Source of the DNA: Rostrohypoxylon terebratum
Lineage: Eukaryota; Ascomycota; Sordariomycetes; Xylariales; Hypoxylaceae
DNA: 64,000 bases
Direction of reading: 5' to 3'
Assembly (NCBI GenBank): GCA_022497145.1
Contig: MU385985.1
Span: 1 to 64,000, forward strand
A program made the translations under genes and the position numbers. Below are positions 33,536 to 46,519 of this stretch, piece after piece. The first letter of the stretch is position 1. Every line of letters begins with the position of its first letter. The notes below the pieces were generated by a model. The model was given only the letters and a program-made list of their open reading frames with translations, searched no databases and was not told the DNA's origin.

Positions 33536-35230
33536 CGTCTTTCTCCCTTTTTGTTATTCACTCTACTTTAGTTGGAACTCGGTCAGGACCTGACTGTGGG
33601 AAACATCAATGGTAAGCTTGAGAATTTGCATAGAATTATGGATGAGTTACAAGTAGCAGCGAATAAAGAATCGAGGCCATTGGCCTGGCCTCACACCTTT
33701 ATACTTGTTCATACTTGTTCAGCCGAGGCTATATCTGTAGGTGTGACCCCTAGTCTACTAAATTGAATGACGCAGTGGCGCGATGTGCTTTTGAGTATAC
33801 CTTGCAAAGCTCCTTGCAGGGATTCACTCATGCTGCAACTATCGCAGTCGATACTCCGGCCTCTGGGATTATTTAGAGGCGCGGAGTGTAGATCCTGCCG
33901 AGGGCCCGATTAAGTCTCCGCGTCGCTTAAATGGGAAAGACATCATGTTTATCCAGAACAATCAAGACAACTAATGATCATCTACGTAGAATTTTTGATA
34001 TGCCTAGATAGACGCTAATCGTCTCGTTGTCGGCTTCTATGGTTTTAATGACGAGCAATGTGGCTTATTGCGGCTAGGTAAGCTCGTCGTCGTATTGCTT
34101 ACCTATAGCGTCCGAGTATTGGCACAATCTTACTAATTGGAACCCTAGCATGCCTCTTTCTTATTCAAACTTTCCACGATTGCTACCTATCTCCTCGGTG
34201 CTTGCGGATCTACCCAACCGGAATTAGAGCTTAATTCCATGGCTACCTCCTTTGCGACTTCTCTTATAACTCACCGACATGATCATATCACTCAAGTATC
34301 CAGCCTTCCTCTATCTCGAACTAATTTCGCTTGAACTTGAATACATAGGGAAGAATTCGATATTCCCTAGGTAGTATTGCATACTAAATGTATATCTCTT
34401 AGATAAACATAAGCAAGTCTATAGCTGCCCAGCTCAGGAAATCGCGAATCATTTGAGCCTACTAACCGGATAGGTGTTGCGCGTAGCAATAATGGAGGGT
34501 TGGATTAGGCATCGTTTTGAAACCATATAACGCCAATGGCTGGCACGCTGAGTTCCGCCGCTTATCATGTTGCCCGATGGATTGCCCTAGAAATGACCTT
34601 GAGGCTCTCACAAGTGAGGTACGCGTACTATCAGGCATATCGTTTCGACCGGGAAAAGTGACTATGTTCCATCATCTCACAGCCTTACTCCCCCTTTCCT
34701 AAAAGAGAAAAATAGATGCATCACAGGTCATGAAAATCTGCTCAGTGAGGCTCAAATGGTCTTTTCGTTCGTGTTCGACTGTCTTCTAGCAGCATCGCTT
34801 AAACATTCAGACCTCGCTACGGCCTCTAGTGTATTAGGTATACATGAAGCACTTGCTTTTTCTATGCGTACATACTATTAACTGGTTGAAATAGTGCGCA
34901 ATAATTCTTGCCCAACGAGTCTGTGATACAGTTACATCTGTCTGGACGTCACATCGAAACGATTCGATCTCATATACTGCAACCGTATCCATCTTGACCG
35001 CCTTCAGCTCGAGTCTGCGAGAACAAATCAGGTACAAGAATGGAGCAGCTTACTTTTCATGACAATATGAATCATAGGGACATGGTAGGAGACGTCTCGG
35101 CAGTTGTGTACTCGGTATTGATTCAGAGGATAAATAAACCCTCGAATTCTCTATTCTAGCAATAGAGGAATGGTTCACGCAGACACGGTCTATTTACTCT
35201 TTTCTTTGCCCAAATATTGGAAGAACCAGT
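33536..35230. other. intergenic, no gene recognised
   Basis: About 1.7 kb between divergent genes. ORFs of 60-70 codons without protein-like composition. Nothing else recognised. Confidence 0.5.
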
Positions 35231-38200
35231 ATGGAAATTGATACAGGCATACTCTCCGTCCTTGGCTCTCCGCCGCCAGGGAGCGCGGAGTTCAACACCA
35301 AGTGCTTGGAGTACTTTATGGCACAGTATAAGAAGAGGATATCATCTACTGAATCTTTGAAGAAATATCCCTTGCCTCCCCAATTAGACGATGGTGTCTT
35401 ACCCTACCTTCTCAACGATGAAGAATTTTTCTTCTCTTGCAGGTTGATCCAGATTGAGCAAGAAAGATTCAAATATAAGGGGTCTAGATACTACCTGATT
35501 TGGTTTCTATGGGAGATGTTCGGCATGGAACCAGAGAAGTTCCTCGAATTCCACGAAGAACTTGTCCTGCAGACAAACCCTAAACCAAATCAGGGTACGG
35601 ACAATATACATTCGAGAACTTGGCTCGGACTAGAAAGTAGTCTGGGCAAAATATTCAAATCCAGGATAACTCAGACGTTCTTCTTGTTGTGGAAAGACCT
35701 CTGCAGACTCAAACGAGACACTAAACATCCATACTCGAAGTCACTACCAATGTTGAAGGGGCAGTTGGAGGATTTGGTTGTTGACTTGGAAGACAATGAA
35801 CTTGGTGAGCATATAATATGTGATTTTTCTATATGTTGTGGGGAATCATAGGTAGCTAACACCAGAATAGAAGGTTGCTGGTCATATTTGCAAGAGCCGG
35901 CAACAGTGAATCCAAAGACCACCGAAGAGTTGCGATTTCAACTTCCACTATATAATGGACTGTGCCAATATATCCTGTCCCAGTATCCAGATCAGATGCG
36001 GAAATTACTCAATCTCTCTCTGAATGGGGTACCTGACCTGTCCAGTTTGCATGAACCAATCGGTCACACTTTGAAGCCGACGAGTCCAGAACATGGTGAT
36101 GTTTTCTTGTTACTCAACGACATGGGCACAGGCGAGACGCAAGCAATTCTAAATACCATGTGTGAGAGATGGGGGATCTACCTTATGGCACCTAGCCTCG
36201 AGCCATCCATGCTATATACGGCAGCTAATGCACAATTGAGCAACGACGGTGACATTGAAGTCAGCTATGAGATATCTAAAAGATATTTCGCATCTAGCGA
36301 TACCTACTCAGCATTCAAAGACTCCCAATCATGGAACAATGACAAACGCCTTGGCTATTGGAAACAGATAAATCAGACCAATGGTCATTCACCACCAGTT
36401 GCCGCTGAGCTGCACAGAATTGAGGCAATGCTAGATGCAAATGCCATTTTGAAGGCTCGTTCAGCACTTCTACAGACATACCTTAGTATGGAGAGGCCTT
36501 CAAAGATCCAGTGGGCTCTCCTACAGATTTCTCGGACTCATAGCGATGACCTCTTCGACCTTGCGTATCGTCTCCATCGACTGATCAGTTTCAATAACCA
36601 GGACCTGAAGTCTACGCAGAAACGGCAGACCTACCACTCATTCGACCTATTCATTGACGAAAGTCAGCACGCTATGGGGAACACGATTGCAGAGCATATC
36701 CAGGATTCCCTCATCCAGCTGAGCCCGATGACTTATCTGTCTGGGTCCTCCATAAAACTTTTAGAAGTCTTGAATCATGTATCAGAATACAACTCCCGTG
36801 CTAGTATCTACAACAACTTCGAGTATATCAACGAGGTGAAGGCATTCGAAGATTCTCTAAGGAAACGTGCTTTATATACAGCAAGAGAGGCTTACGAGAT
36901 CCGACAACGAGGAAAAGAAGGGTCACGCTTTCCATCGTTCTTCCGTGGGGGAAAACCCCTGAAATCAAGAATCAAGCTACCCGAAGGAAACGACTGGAAC
37001 CTAATACAAGAAGCCTTGAAGATGTGGGATATCTTCACGGAAACTGGTAAAAATATGATCCGGAAAGTGTGCCGTGCCTTTTTTGGTCGAGCTCATTGGG
37101 CCTCTCTTTTTACCGACGAACTTTTACGCGCCACATCAAAACACCAGGGTACACTTACGGATCGAGGGCTCCAAGAAGTGGGCACCAAAACGTCGAAATC
37201 AATAAAGGGCATCATAAAAAGGCAGGTCAATCTCAACAAAAGCGTGAAATGGTCTGCTGGTTTTTTGAGGTCGATGGCTTCTAAGGAATCAAATGTTGGA
37301 AAAGTACTTAACGAGAAGCTCGATTCGGTACAGATGGAACTTGGCATGAAGGAAGCACGGAGAGGTTATAGCAGACGAGCCTTCAGTGAAACGATATTAA
37401 CTGAGATGAAAGTGGAATCTCTTCGGGAATCAAATGACTACAGCGAATTGATGCTTCAGTTTAGTAGGTCTTTGAACAACGATTACTCAAACTCTGAAGC
37501 CATAGGATCTTCTTCCGGATATATCTTTGCAACGGTAAGCACTTCCTACTGTTGGTTTCAACATGTTGGCGGACGGGTCTGACCATTGTCACAGATTCTC
37601 TATGACTTTTTGCTGTCAAATCGTTCAGTTGGCATGGACGGCGTCGTCTCACAACACCGCGGCAGCTTTCTAAACCAAATCCGGGGCTCAACGAAATGGA
37701 AAGATTTGACTAACCTTGAAACTGACTTCACTGGATACGTGTTGAATGGCACGGGACTTGTACCTGGTCAGGCAGAATTTCTCCGCGAACCTGTGGAAGC
37801 TTGGTTACGCAACAGTAACAGATCTACATTCCTCTTTCCTGACGGCGACGAATCTCCAAGCTTGTTGTTTTTCCTGCAGAAACCGAACCAGGGTCTTTCC
37901 AAGGGTTCTTCTGAACATTCAAGCATCCTATGCTCAATGAAGGTATGCTCCCCGCCGATCTCTGTTAGCATATCTCGTTATAATATGCTATCCGCATAGT
38001 TTATCCATTGTTGACATCCTTTCTTAGTTTGTGACTGGCGCATCTCGCAAAGAAGCATTCGATAGGCTCTCAGTAACCCTTCGAAACCTCGTTATCAGTA
38101 CGAGGTCATGCCGCTCCCCGGTGGTACACATCTTTGTTTCGAACCTACTAGAGATTCCCCCAGGGCTACTGGAGAATGTCTTGAGAAATAGACTACCACT

Positions 38201-38510
38201 TAAGACACTACAAGCAAGGAAAGGCCTTCTTACCGTGATCAAGAGGAATAACAATGAAATTGTTAATCAGGGTGGGACTGTTGGCAAGACAATAGAAAGC
38301 CTGGAAAACGCCGATCCAATGACATGGGACAACAACAAATTGCACGACGACCTTGAAGGGCTTTTGAAGCAATTGCTCGATACTGCAGACCAATTGAAGG
38401 GAAACAAAACACAGTATTACGACAAAAATGAATCATGGCTTGGTGACTACCACTATGTCCGCTGCATCGACAAGACTGCCGCGGATCATATCTGGCGTGT
38501 ACCTTCATAA
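35231..38510 (+). CDS. large fungal protein with degenerate P-loop ATPase motif
   Basis: Four exons, 35231-35804, 35871-37534, 37595-37942 and 38028-38510, give 1022 residues; introns begin GTGAGC, GTAAGC and GTATGC, and frames close. I do not recognise the family surely. The segment VFLLLNDMGTGETQAIL (around residues 268-284) has the shape of a Walker A loop, but the invariant Lys is Glu (E280). FDLFIDESQ (residues 449-457) looks like a Walker B strand. N-terminal sequence (NPKTTEELRFQLPLYNGL) and this pair of motifs resemble the NTPase domain of Crinkler-type and related fungal effector proteins, which often end in a nuclease-like domain; this is only a guess. The central part after residue 530 is basic and Lys/Arg rich. 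No signal peptide. Confidence 0.75.
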
Positions 38511-41500
38511 GACTAAAAGGTACTGAAGCTAGACATGAGGAAGGCTAAGTAATTTGGTGCTATAACCTCTGTCCTGCTTTACTAAGGAAAGAGAATTCTG
38601 GGTTTGGTGTTGCTGGGCTTGAGGCAATGTTGGATGGATGGACGAGAGATGTTGTTCTGAGGTTCTATGGTCCTGAGAGGGGGGGGCTTCCTACAACACT
38701 CGCTTCGATACACAAACTCAAAATGATCCTTTAGATAGCGCTCTTTCAGAGCAGTCACTATATAGTCATTCGTTGATCCGCCGTACGTAGAGCCAAAACT
38801 TTGATTGAATCCTTCATTTCCCATTGTTGCCTCCAAATCGAGACCATAGACGAATAATTTCACCTTAGTACCACTGACCATATGCATTGCTACAGAGGTT
38901 TCACCCCGGGGGAAGGCATCTCCGCCTCATGTAGGACTCCACCTAAGCAGGTAGTAAAACTACAAAGGTCATCTGATGAAACTATCTGGCAGCAACATCC
39001 CTTCCATTGGTATGTGATTATTTCGAATAAGCATTGCCAAACGTCGAAGATTATATATACATTGAAATATTTGATATTTGCGTGGCAAATCGTATTCTCG
39101 CTATTTACATCTTCATAAAAGAAGCGAACTACTGATATGGCCAACTTCGAAAAAAGCCCCATGAAATTCGATCTCGAAATTACCCAGGTCTGTAAAGTCG
39201 AAAAGAGATTGGGGGCCAGTCATACATGGAGAGCGACGTGGCAAAACGCGGCACAAAGAACCGACAGGTAGAATAAAAACAATTGTATCCCGAGTGTCAT
39301 TATCTCATAGGTATACTTCGAACTAACTTAGTAAACCGACTCCAAAGGCGCGAACGCGATTTGGCGTGGGCGAAATGACGTCTCGACTCAGGTCGCAACA
39401 CGAATACGGGCGAGCGACATACGCGCGGTCACGGGATTCACATGTCTTCGGAGCTTTATCCGAGATAGGTAACTGGGTATGTAATCGCACGTCATACCTG
39501 CTTTACGTTGGGGTGAGTGACGGTGAAGTCAAGGGGCCACATAGTCGAACTTAGTGTCGCATTCCTAGATATCCGGTGAGGCACTTCTCCAGAGCGTATG
39601 GCTGGCTACGAACACCCGAGGGGCTAACATGTAGGCTTTAGAGTAGATGGAAGCTCTACCTTGTTGGTGGCGGCATCGCGTATGAAGCTAGAGACTAATT
39701 CAGCGCTTATAAATCACTCCGGCATGATACACAATCGTTCCGGTCGAGTTGATTGCCTCTATCATGAGGCTAGCCAGCCGACGGATAGACTAAGTATTAG
39801 GGCGGTACGTTAGCCCTATAAACTTAGATCATCACGGCGGCAGACGACACCTGGAAATAGGTAGAACAGACAACATGGGATCACAAGGTACTAGCTAGTA
39901 TCGCGTTACGAGTCAAGCACATTACTTACGAGGTACTTTTGAAGACAGAATGAGGGGCTCAAGTCTGCTAATAGCCCTAAGCCTGGCGCATCACGGGTCA
40001 GGTTCTTATGTCAAGCTTCGTAAATATTCATGGTCTTTGTTGAATACCGGACTATTAAGATCCACTCAGGAGCACTTCAACGGCGTGCCCTAGAATCTAC
40101 CCCGAACGTATCTAGTCAGGGCGATCTGCTGGTATTGTAGGACTGATTCTATGCTAAAGAATTTAGCTTCGAAAATATGATGACATATTTGTCGAGGTTT
40201 TTCAGATGGTCTACTACGATGAGATAACCTACCGAGGAGGAATAGGATACTTGGCCAAGTTACTTGAGAACTGATTCAAGAGGGTTGGATCTAGATGGGT
40301 AGGTAACTTTCCTCTCGGTAAAGAGCCGCATTGATTGGGCTGTTATTTTAGCATTACAAATAGAAAGTTCCAGGCGACGATTGAGATAGTGAAAGCATGA
40401 TTGGTTACAGTGTCACTACACCGTCGCTTGCGATATTCGTTCGACCTTTGAATATTGTGTTGTTGATCGCCTTTTTCTTCGGTTATCTCTCGGCCTCGGT
40501 AGAGTGGCACACTAGGAAACTCAACAGTCAACTCTCACACTGAACACTGGACACTGAAGCGTAGATGAATAAGGTTCAACCGGGCTAACTATGACGGGCA
40601 TGCTGCTCAGGCGTTAGCAATCGACGGTAAAACCTTATAGTAGAACCTTACCTACTAGGTAGTCTTGCTATGTACCTTAAGCCTTTAAGGTGATCCCCAT
40701 AAGGCTATCGGCCCTTCTAGCTGCGAACAAGGTGCCTCGGTAGTTAAACCAGACTAGTACTATTAGGCATTAGGTGTGTATTAGGTAGGAACTAATATGA
40801 GCCGAACTGAAGTATCTGAATTATTCTGGGAAGCATTACATGGATGCGGGTTTCGCATCCTGGAGAATTACCCCATACTACGTAGATCAGAGTGGAGCGC
40901 GTCCCAAGAATCTCAACGAAGATCTACTGAAATATAGATCTGTAGTGCCTTAAAAATGTCCGGAAAATGTTTCGCATTGCGACTCTGAAATCTAATCAGC
41001 CAGCCAGTGTAACTTGTAGTTGACTTAGATATCGCGGTGGCGCGCTAGGAACCAATCTGGCGGGATCAATAGCGGCATCATTTATTGTAAGTGCCCAGAG
41101 TAAACAGACCGATAGTTGTAGAACGCGTTTCCTGGGAAGAGCTCCCGCTGAAACGAAAATTTGATTAGTAAATCAACTTCCTAGGTTAGTTGGAGCATCC
41201 CTTTGACGAAATTCAATGGTTGGATTATTCGCGGATGACTCTGAAAGTAGGTAGGACCAGCAGGACCAGGTAGGTATCAATCAAGGAAGGAACCTTGAAG
41301 GGTGGCAAGACAACAATTAATCAGAAAAAGCTTGGCGTTAAATAAGACGAGAGAAAGAAAATCCCATGTTTGTTGGGATGGGATTTGGTGGAAAAGAGGC
41401 AAAAATCCCATAGTTATGCGGTAATGCTTTGAAGGTTTTAGGACAAGATCGACAGCGGGGAATTAACATCCACGTATAACCGCTTTTTTAGTCCTAAGGA

Positions 41501-42133
41501 TAGACATAGATACACGGTCGTACTTCGTACTTGCTCCCGAATGGCAAATTAGGTACGAGGTAGTCGCTGCTGATTTCTAATGCTCCAATTGAACTGCCTG
41601 ACTGCCCCCAAAATTAGTTCATAGCTACGTCAAAGAGCAAGGGCAAAGGAAGAGCGAGGTGTTCCAAGGTTCGAAGGTTGTGTCCGTGTGATGCGACTGG
41701 AAAAGCCAAAAGGGGGGAACGTAATTAGCCACAGCGCCACGTATGGCTTGTGAGAGATTTTAAAAAAAAATGAAAAAGGCGAAGTGGGGGATAAGAAAAA
41801 AAATTGTTAAGGTTGAAAGTAGCTAAGCCTAGAACCAGTCAGAGCAATGAATGCAATAAATACGGACACTTTGCTCCGACAGGTCAACAAACCTACAAAC
41901 CTCTCAAGTCAAAGGACGACGATATTTCCCAAATAGGAAAGGGACCAAGTACCTAGGTAAAGGTCAGTCTCACCTCTTCTTCTTGGTTTGTCCGTTTCAA
42001 GTCAGCAGACTCCGCACTCGGTTTTGCCGGCTGATGTCACTCATCGAAGAACATGATGGTAATCGTAAAATGCCTTCTTGATCGAATAATCTCCGAACCA
42101 CCCCTGCAGCCGAATGAAAATCTTCATGCGGCG

Positions 42134-42229
42134 CTAGAAGACGCGTCCGCACGCCTGGCACGCGCAGGCCAGCCAGTGCCAGCCATAGCCGTGTTCATGG
42201 TCATGGTCATGGTCATGTTGTTCATGTTG
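42134..42229 (-). other. His/Cys-rich short reading frame, possible terminal exon
   Basis: Between two in-frame stops, 31 codons read HDHDHDHEHGYGWHW then LACACQACGRVF. The mix of a His run and CxCxxC looks like a metal-binding C-terminus, but no start, no upstream exon and no splice acceptor could be assigned. It may be a chance reading of the ATGGTC repeat on the other strand. Confidence 0.2.
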
Positions 42230-44812
42230 TTAGTCGGTGAGGAGCTATTCCCGCATCCGATCCTTTGGATATCATTGGAAGTTCGTAAAATGAATAGAGT
42301 AGTGACCCAAGTAACGAGGCCATGTCCCGGTCCTATTTGTCTGTCCTCCTACATCCCACGGGGTTAGTGGAGTTGTTGTCGCGGTGTCTTTGCATATTCG
42401 AATTCTGATTGGGTTGTTGTAAGGCCGAAAATCAACTCTCGACTTCTCTTGAATTCTAAACAAAGACCCAACATCTAGCGATGGAAAAGGATGAAAAAAA
42501 AATAATAAGAGACGCTTGCAGGTGTTCATTTGTGTTCCCATATGGAACTACGAGGAGGATCAGACAACGAGGAGAGTTCGCAGCAAAAGCTCCGGTAGTA
42601 GGTAAGGTTGCTTGTGTTACTCGCGTAGGTACACAACATCGACTGGCGTGTAGGCACGATTCACTACCTTAGGTAGGAACATTGAAGTAGGAAGTAGGTA
42701 CCAGGTGTGGTAATACAGGTCTTTGGAGTGACATGGACGCCTAAAGACTCCCGGGTCGGAGTCAAGGCAGTAAATCGGGCACATAGTAAGCCTAACGGCT
42801 TCCGGACAAGGCCAAACCATTCCTTTTGCACTATGTATATGTATGCATACCTAGTATTTAGTAGCTAGATTTGTATTTGTATTTTTGATTAGTGATATCC
42901 CCGTAGTCTAGGAAACTTGGGGAACGCAGGGAATACAAGAATCAGATTTCGTAAGTGCGATCAAGCTGTAAATCGACGATGTGAAATGGAGGTGAATATT
43001 GAACGAAACAGGTAAAACATCGTGCTAGTATTGAGCTTATCAGCACGAGGTAACAGGTGTGTTCACTGTCAGACTGTTCAGGTCCAGAGCTGGAGCTAGA
43101 GGAAAATGATGCCAGGGGGTGGAGCTGTGGAGTTGGCGGAAACGACGCGGGATGAGCGGAGTCCCTTCGAACCTTACAAACCTTGAGCACCGAGCAAAAA
43201 AAGCAGATCGAAGCTTATTTAAGGCGTGACTTGAAAACCGTACCACCATTGACGTTGAGGTCAGGTAACAACCTTGGAACTTTGGAACCTCGGAACTGTG
43301 CCTTCCCAGCTGTAATGCTTCAACCAAATATCTGCTTTAATGTTAGAAAACAGGAAGAAATCCAGGGTTATGCATTCACATTTACATCATCTTACCATAA
43401 TGCTTACCTAGCTGATACATCATGTTTAGTTACCCGGATGTCGAGCTTGCCTATACCGAAATGATATTCCTTTCACTAGTACTATATTGTGATATATCCG
43501 CATATGATTGGACTTTCATCCCGTCTAACGCCTGTTTTTGGACATACCTGACAGGTCATGTAACGTACGCATCTTTATCGTCCAATGCTCGGGTCTAATA
43601 ATTTCAATCTCGAAACGTGCTGCGAAACTGTCGATCGTCGCGGACTTACATCATTTCGATGAAATCCATTAGATAGCCGTAGATCTAACCGTTCACCCGG
43701 GTGTGGCTTCGCACGTAGATGCCACTGAGGAGGTAAGCAAGAGAATTAAACCAAAGAATTATACTTACACTATCCGAGACTCCAAACTATTTTCTTCTAA
43801 CAAAACCCCGCTTGTCCATATGTAGGATATAACTCCCGAATCTGTCATACTCATAATAATGATTAATATAATTAGTTGCAATTAGTCGTTTTCGTTCAGA
43901 AGCAAAAATACTTGCCTAGCATTCAGCTACAAATTTAGAGCTCTAGATGCTAGGATACATGGCAAATACGTGTGGATTTTGTGTATTGTGTACATGAAAA
44001 AGCGGGGTAGAGATGGAGCTGAACTCAGAAACAGCTGAAGCTAAACTCCTTTGAGGGCTACTTGGACCGCTATCACCAAGCTATAACAGTAAAATCCTTG
44101 TTGTATCTCAAAACAAAACTGATTGGTTCTGTGCAGTCTCATCGCGATCGATCGCCGCTTCCCACATTCTTCCCGCATCAGGAAAGCCCTGAATCCCTGC
44201 CTGGTCTTCGATCGAAGGAGCTTGTGTTCTTTAGTTGTCTCCAGGTACTTTGATAGACACGCTTAACTGCGGACGCCTTGCGCAGTTGGGGCCATCTAAA
44301 ATGTGTACCTTTTACAACCTCGCGACTCCGAAATGGGGAAATTCCATTCTTGTTTTCTGTATATGTATACCTACCTAGTATGTATATGTATATTTGTTTC
44401 TTCTCCCATCTTTTCTAGATTTCGACTTACATATCCGTTCCTTACTACAACTACTTCTTTCCAAGTATCAACTTGTGCATCTACACCTAATACCTATATG
44501 TAACACCTAACACCTAACACCTACCAACTCCCAATACCATCTTCTCACTATCCTTTGTCGACAATCAACATATCCCAATCTACATCTCGATTGCAACGTC
44601 GCAGGCAGTACCCAACACGGTATAGTTGCTTTGTTCAGCCTCACCCAACTTGACTATTTGCAGTATTTGCGGAGAGTCTTTGGATGAGTCTTCAAGCTAT
44701 TCCTCATAGACTCCATATAAGTCGGCATTCCACATCAAGACGACAGCGGCAGCGACAGCAGCAGATAAACCAGAGGAAGCAAACAATACAGATTGAGCTA
44801 TAGTCCCCAAGG

Positions 44813-44848
44813 AAAAGACATACCAAAAGACATACCAAAAGGCATACC
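44813..44848 (+). repeat. 12-bp tandem repeat, three copies
   Basis: Three copies of AAAAGACATACC (third with one change), about 470-510 bp upstream of the start codon at 45320, so in its likely promoter or 5' leader. Confidence 0.85.
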
Positions 44849-45319
44849 TACTGCTAAAACTAACCTTAACACCGAATGAACAACGTACATTACTACATAC
44901 ATACAATTTGACACCCAAATTACAACCTTGTTCTTGACTTTATTGTCCATAATTATCCTTTCTGCATAAGCTCTCAGCGCTTACCACGCAGAAAGCAACT
45001 TTCTTCCGCCTGACTCTAATAAACTCGGCAAGCCGCTCCAATCAACAAGCATACGGCTACCTTCTTTTACCTTTGTGGCTGCATATGACAGCGAGGCCCG
45101 AAGCCCCGCTCGTCTTGTTTGTGCCGCTATCCGCATCGGCCCCGGAATTATATTATCCTACATACACCCTCCACAGGTGCTACAAGTCGACTCTAGCTTC
45201 GTTGTTTGAATTCCAAACTCACATACCTATCACATAATCACCAATAGCAACTACCAGCACACATACTCAACTCTTGTGTCCTTTTGTTGACACTAAGATT
45301 GTTATCCAAAGTCAATTCT

Positions 45320-46519
45320 ATGCCTAAGCGATCATTTGACACAACATCCGCCATGCCAGGCAATCAACGAACTCCTCCTATCAAGGTGCAAAAGGTAAAA
45401 GCCACGAATCGTAAACTCAATAGAGATACTAATTATTTGATACAGACAGAGAGATCTCATGAAGAGAACCAGGAAAGGGCATACATTGCTGCGTCAAGAA
45501 GGGCTGATCGGAGTCTAGAGGCTCGGGTGCAGTCTGCTCGTCAGGCATCTGAGATTCACCGGAGGCGGACAGGCCGAGGTCTGAAAGTTAGTGAAGAGAT
45601 TGTATTGAAGGAAGAAATGTATGAGGAAGAAGAGGACGACCTGCCACGCCACTACAAGTTCCTTACCGCACATCTACAAACAAACTCGCCTGATATGAAC
45701 CATCGCGTGAATGCATACATCACGACGCAGACGGCGATGGCTACGATGGCTCGGTACCAGGAGATCAACAGACTCTTCAGCGAATCCTTCCCTAGTGCTA
45801 TGACAAATCAGCAGCAACAACTCAACAATTCCGCGTACATGGCTTCGCTTGTAAATAACGACGGAAGTTTCCCACATCGATTGTCCATGCCGGGATCTAG
45901 TCTAAGTACTCCTGCCACACGGACGCACTCTGTATCTTCGCAGTCCGTTTTTGATGGGGTTGATAGGAGAGATTCTGTCACAGTAGGAAGCCCAGCGCCC
46001 AATTCTGCCACCACTATCTCATCGCCGCCGGCCCTGACACCTGGTTCCTCCACGGACGATACGGCTGAATCCAAGGCGACCCCCTTTCAGACTCCGACGG
46101 CATTCCCACCTCTTCATCTCGATCCACAATTAGCGCAACAGTCGACTTCGTCCATATTCACATCCGAACTACCCAACGACGTTAAGATGATGGCAAATAT
46201 GGACATGAACGATCCCATGGCTATGCATTTCCTCGGCGACAGTTCGTATCAAATGTTTGGCCCCTTTTCAGGTGACCCTACTACGCAGCACGAGAGCTCG
46301 GAGGCTGAAATCAAGCAAGAGGCGCCAACATTTTCACCGCACGAAGCTTCTATTCCAGACGATGATTTATTTTCAACGTCAGATAATTCTATAGCTAATA
46401 ATACGTTTAGTCTCTTAGACTTCAATTCCGAGAGTTACGACCAACTGGGAACATCGATCAATGGGCCAGGAGGCGATGGCGGCTGGGAGAGTTTCGTTGA
46501 TTTCGGATCGGAGCAATAA
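45320..46519 (+). CDS. probable nuclear regulator with bZIP-like basic region, unknown target
   Basis: Single exon, 399 residues from the first ATG (MPKRSFDTTSAMPGNQRTPP). The conserved-looking part is residues about 30-110: a basic block rich in Arg/Lys (RRADRSLEARVQSARQAS, then HRRRTGRGLKVSEE) followed by an acidic EEEEDD and DLPRHYKFLTAHL. The remainder is Ser/Thr/Pro rich with a short Gln run and an acidic C-terminus (DDDLFSTSDNSIANNT, ending WESFVDFGSEQ), as in transcription activators. There is no leucine heptad clear enough to call a bZIP, so the DNA-binding fold is unproven. A long upstream leader (over 800 bp without other genes) is typical of fungal developmental regulators. The exact family was not recognised. 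Confidence 0.75.
   Translation: MPKRSFDTTSAMPGNQRTPPIKVQKVKATNRKLNRDTNYLIQTERSHEENQERAYIAASRRADRSLEARVQSARQASEIHRRRTGRGLKVSEEIVLKEEMYEEEEDDLPRHYKFLTAHLQTNSPDMNHRVNAYITTQTAMATMARYQEINRLFSESFPSAMTNQQQQLNNSAYMASLVNNDGSFPHRLSMPGSSLSTPATRTHSVSSQSVFDGVDRRDSVTVGSPAPNSATTISSPPALTPGSSTDDTAESKATPFQTPTAFPPLHLDPQLAQQSTSSIFTSELPNDVKMMANMDMNDPMAMHFLGDSSYQMFGPFSGDPTTQHESSEAEIKQEAPTFSPHEASIPDDDLFSTSDNSIANNTFSLLDFNSESYDQLGTSINGPGGDGGWESFVDFGSEQ

Larger units (their letters stand above)
38511..45319. other. gene-poor stretch, 6.8 kb
   Basis: No convincing gene in about 6.8 kb; all ORFs are under 105 codons. Scattered TAGGTACCTA-like words (for example 40650-40662, 41950-41960, 42692-42703), an ATGGTC triplet array at 42197-42215, and two short tandem repeats near the following gene (44502-44522, 44813-44848). 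The last kilobase is the probable 5' leader and promoter of the gene at 45320. No 5S RNA or tRNA signature was recognised. Confidence 0.5.

Noticed and set aside
38582..38887. 101-codon minus ORF just after the 1022-residue gene
   Set aside because: Plausible composition in part, but no start context, no homology recognised and no exon partner; too weak to annotate.
42053..42367. 104-codon ORF with a run of Met/Val
   Set aside because: The MVMVMV segment is the ATGGTC repeat; no other protein-like feature.
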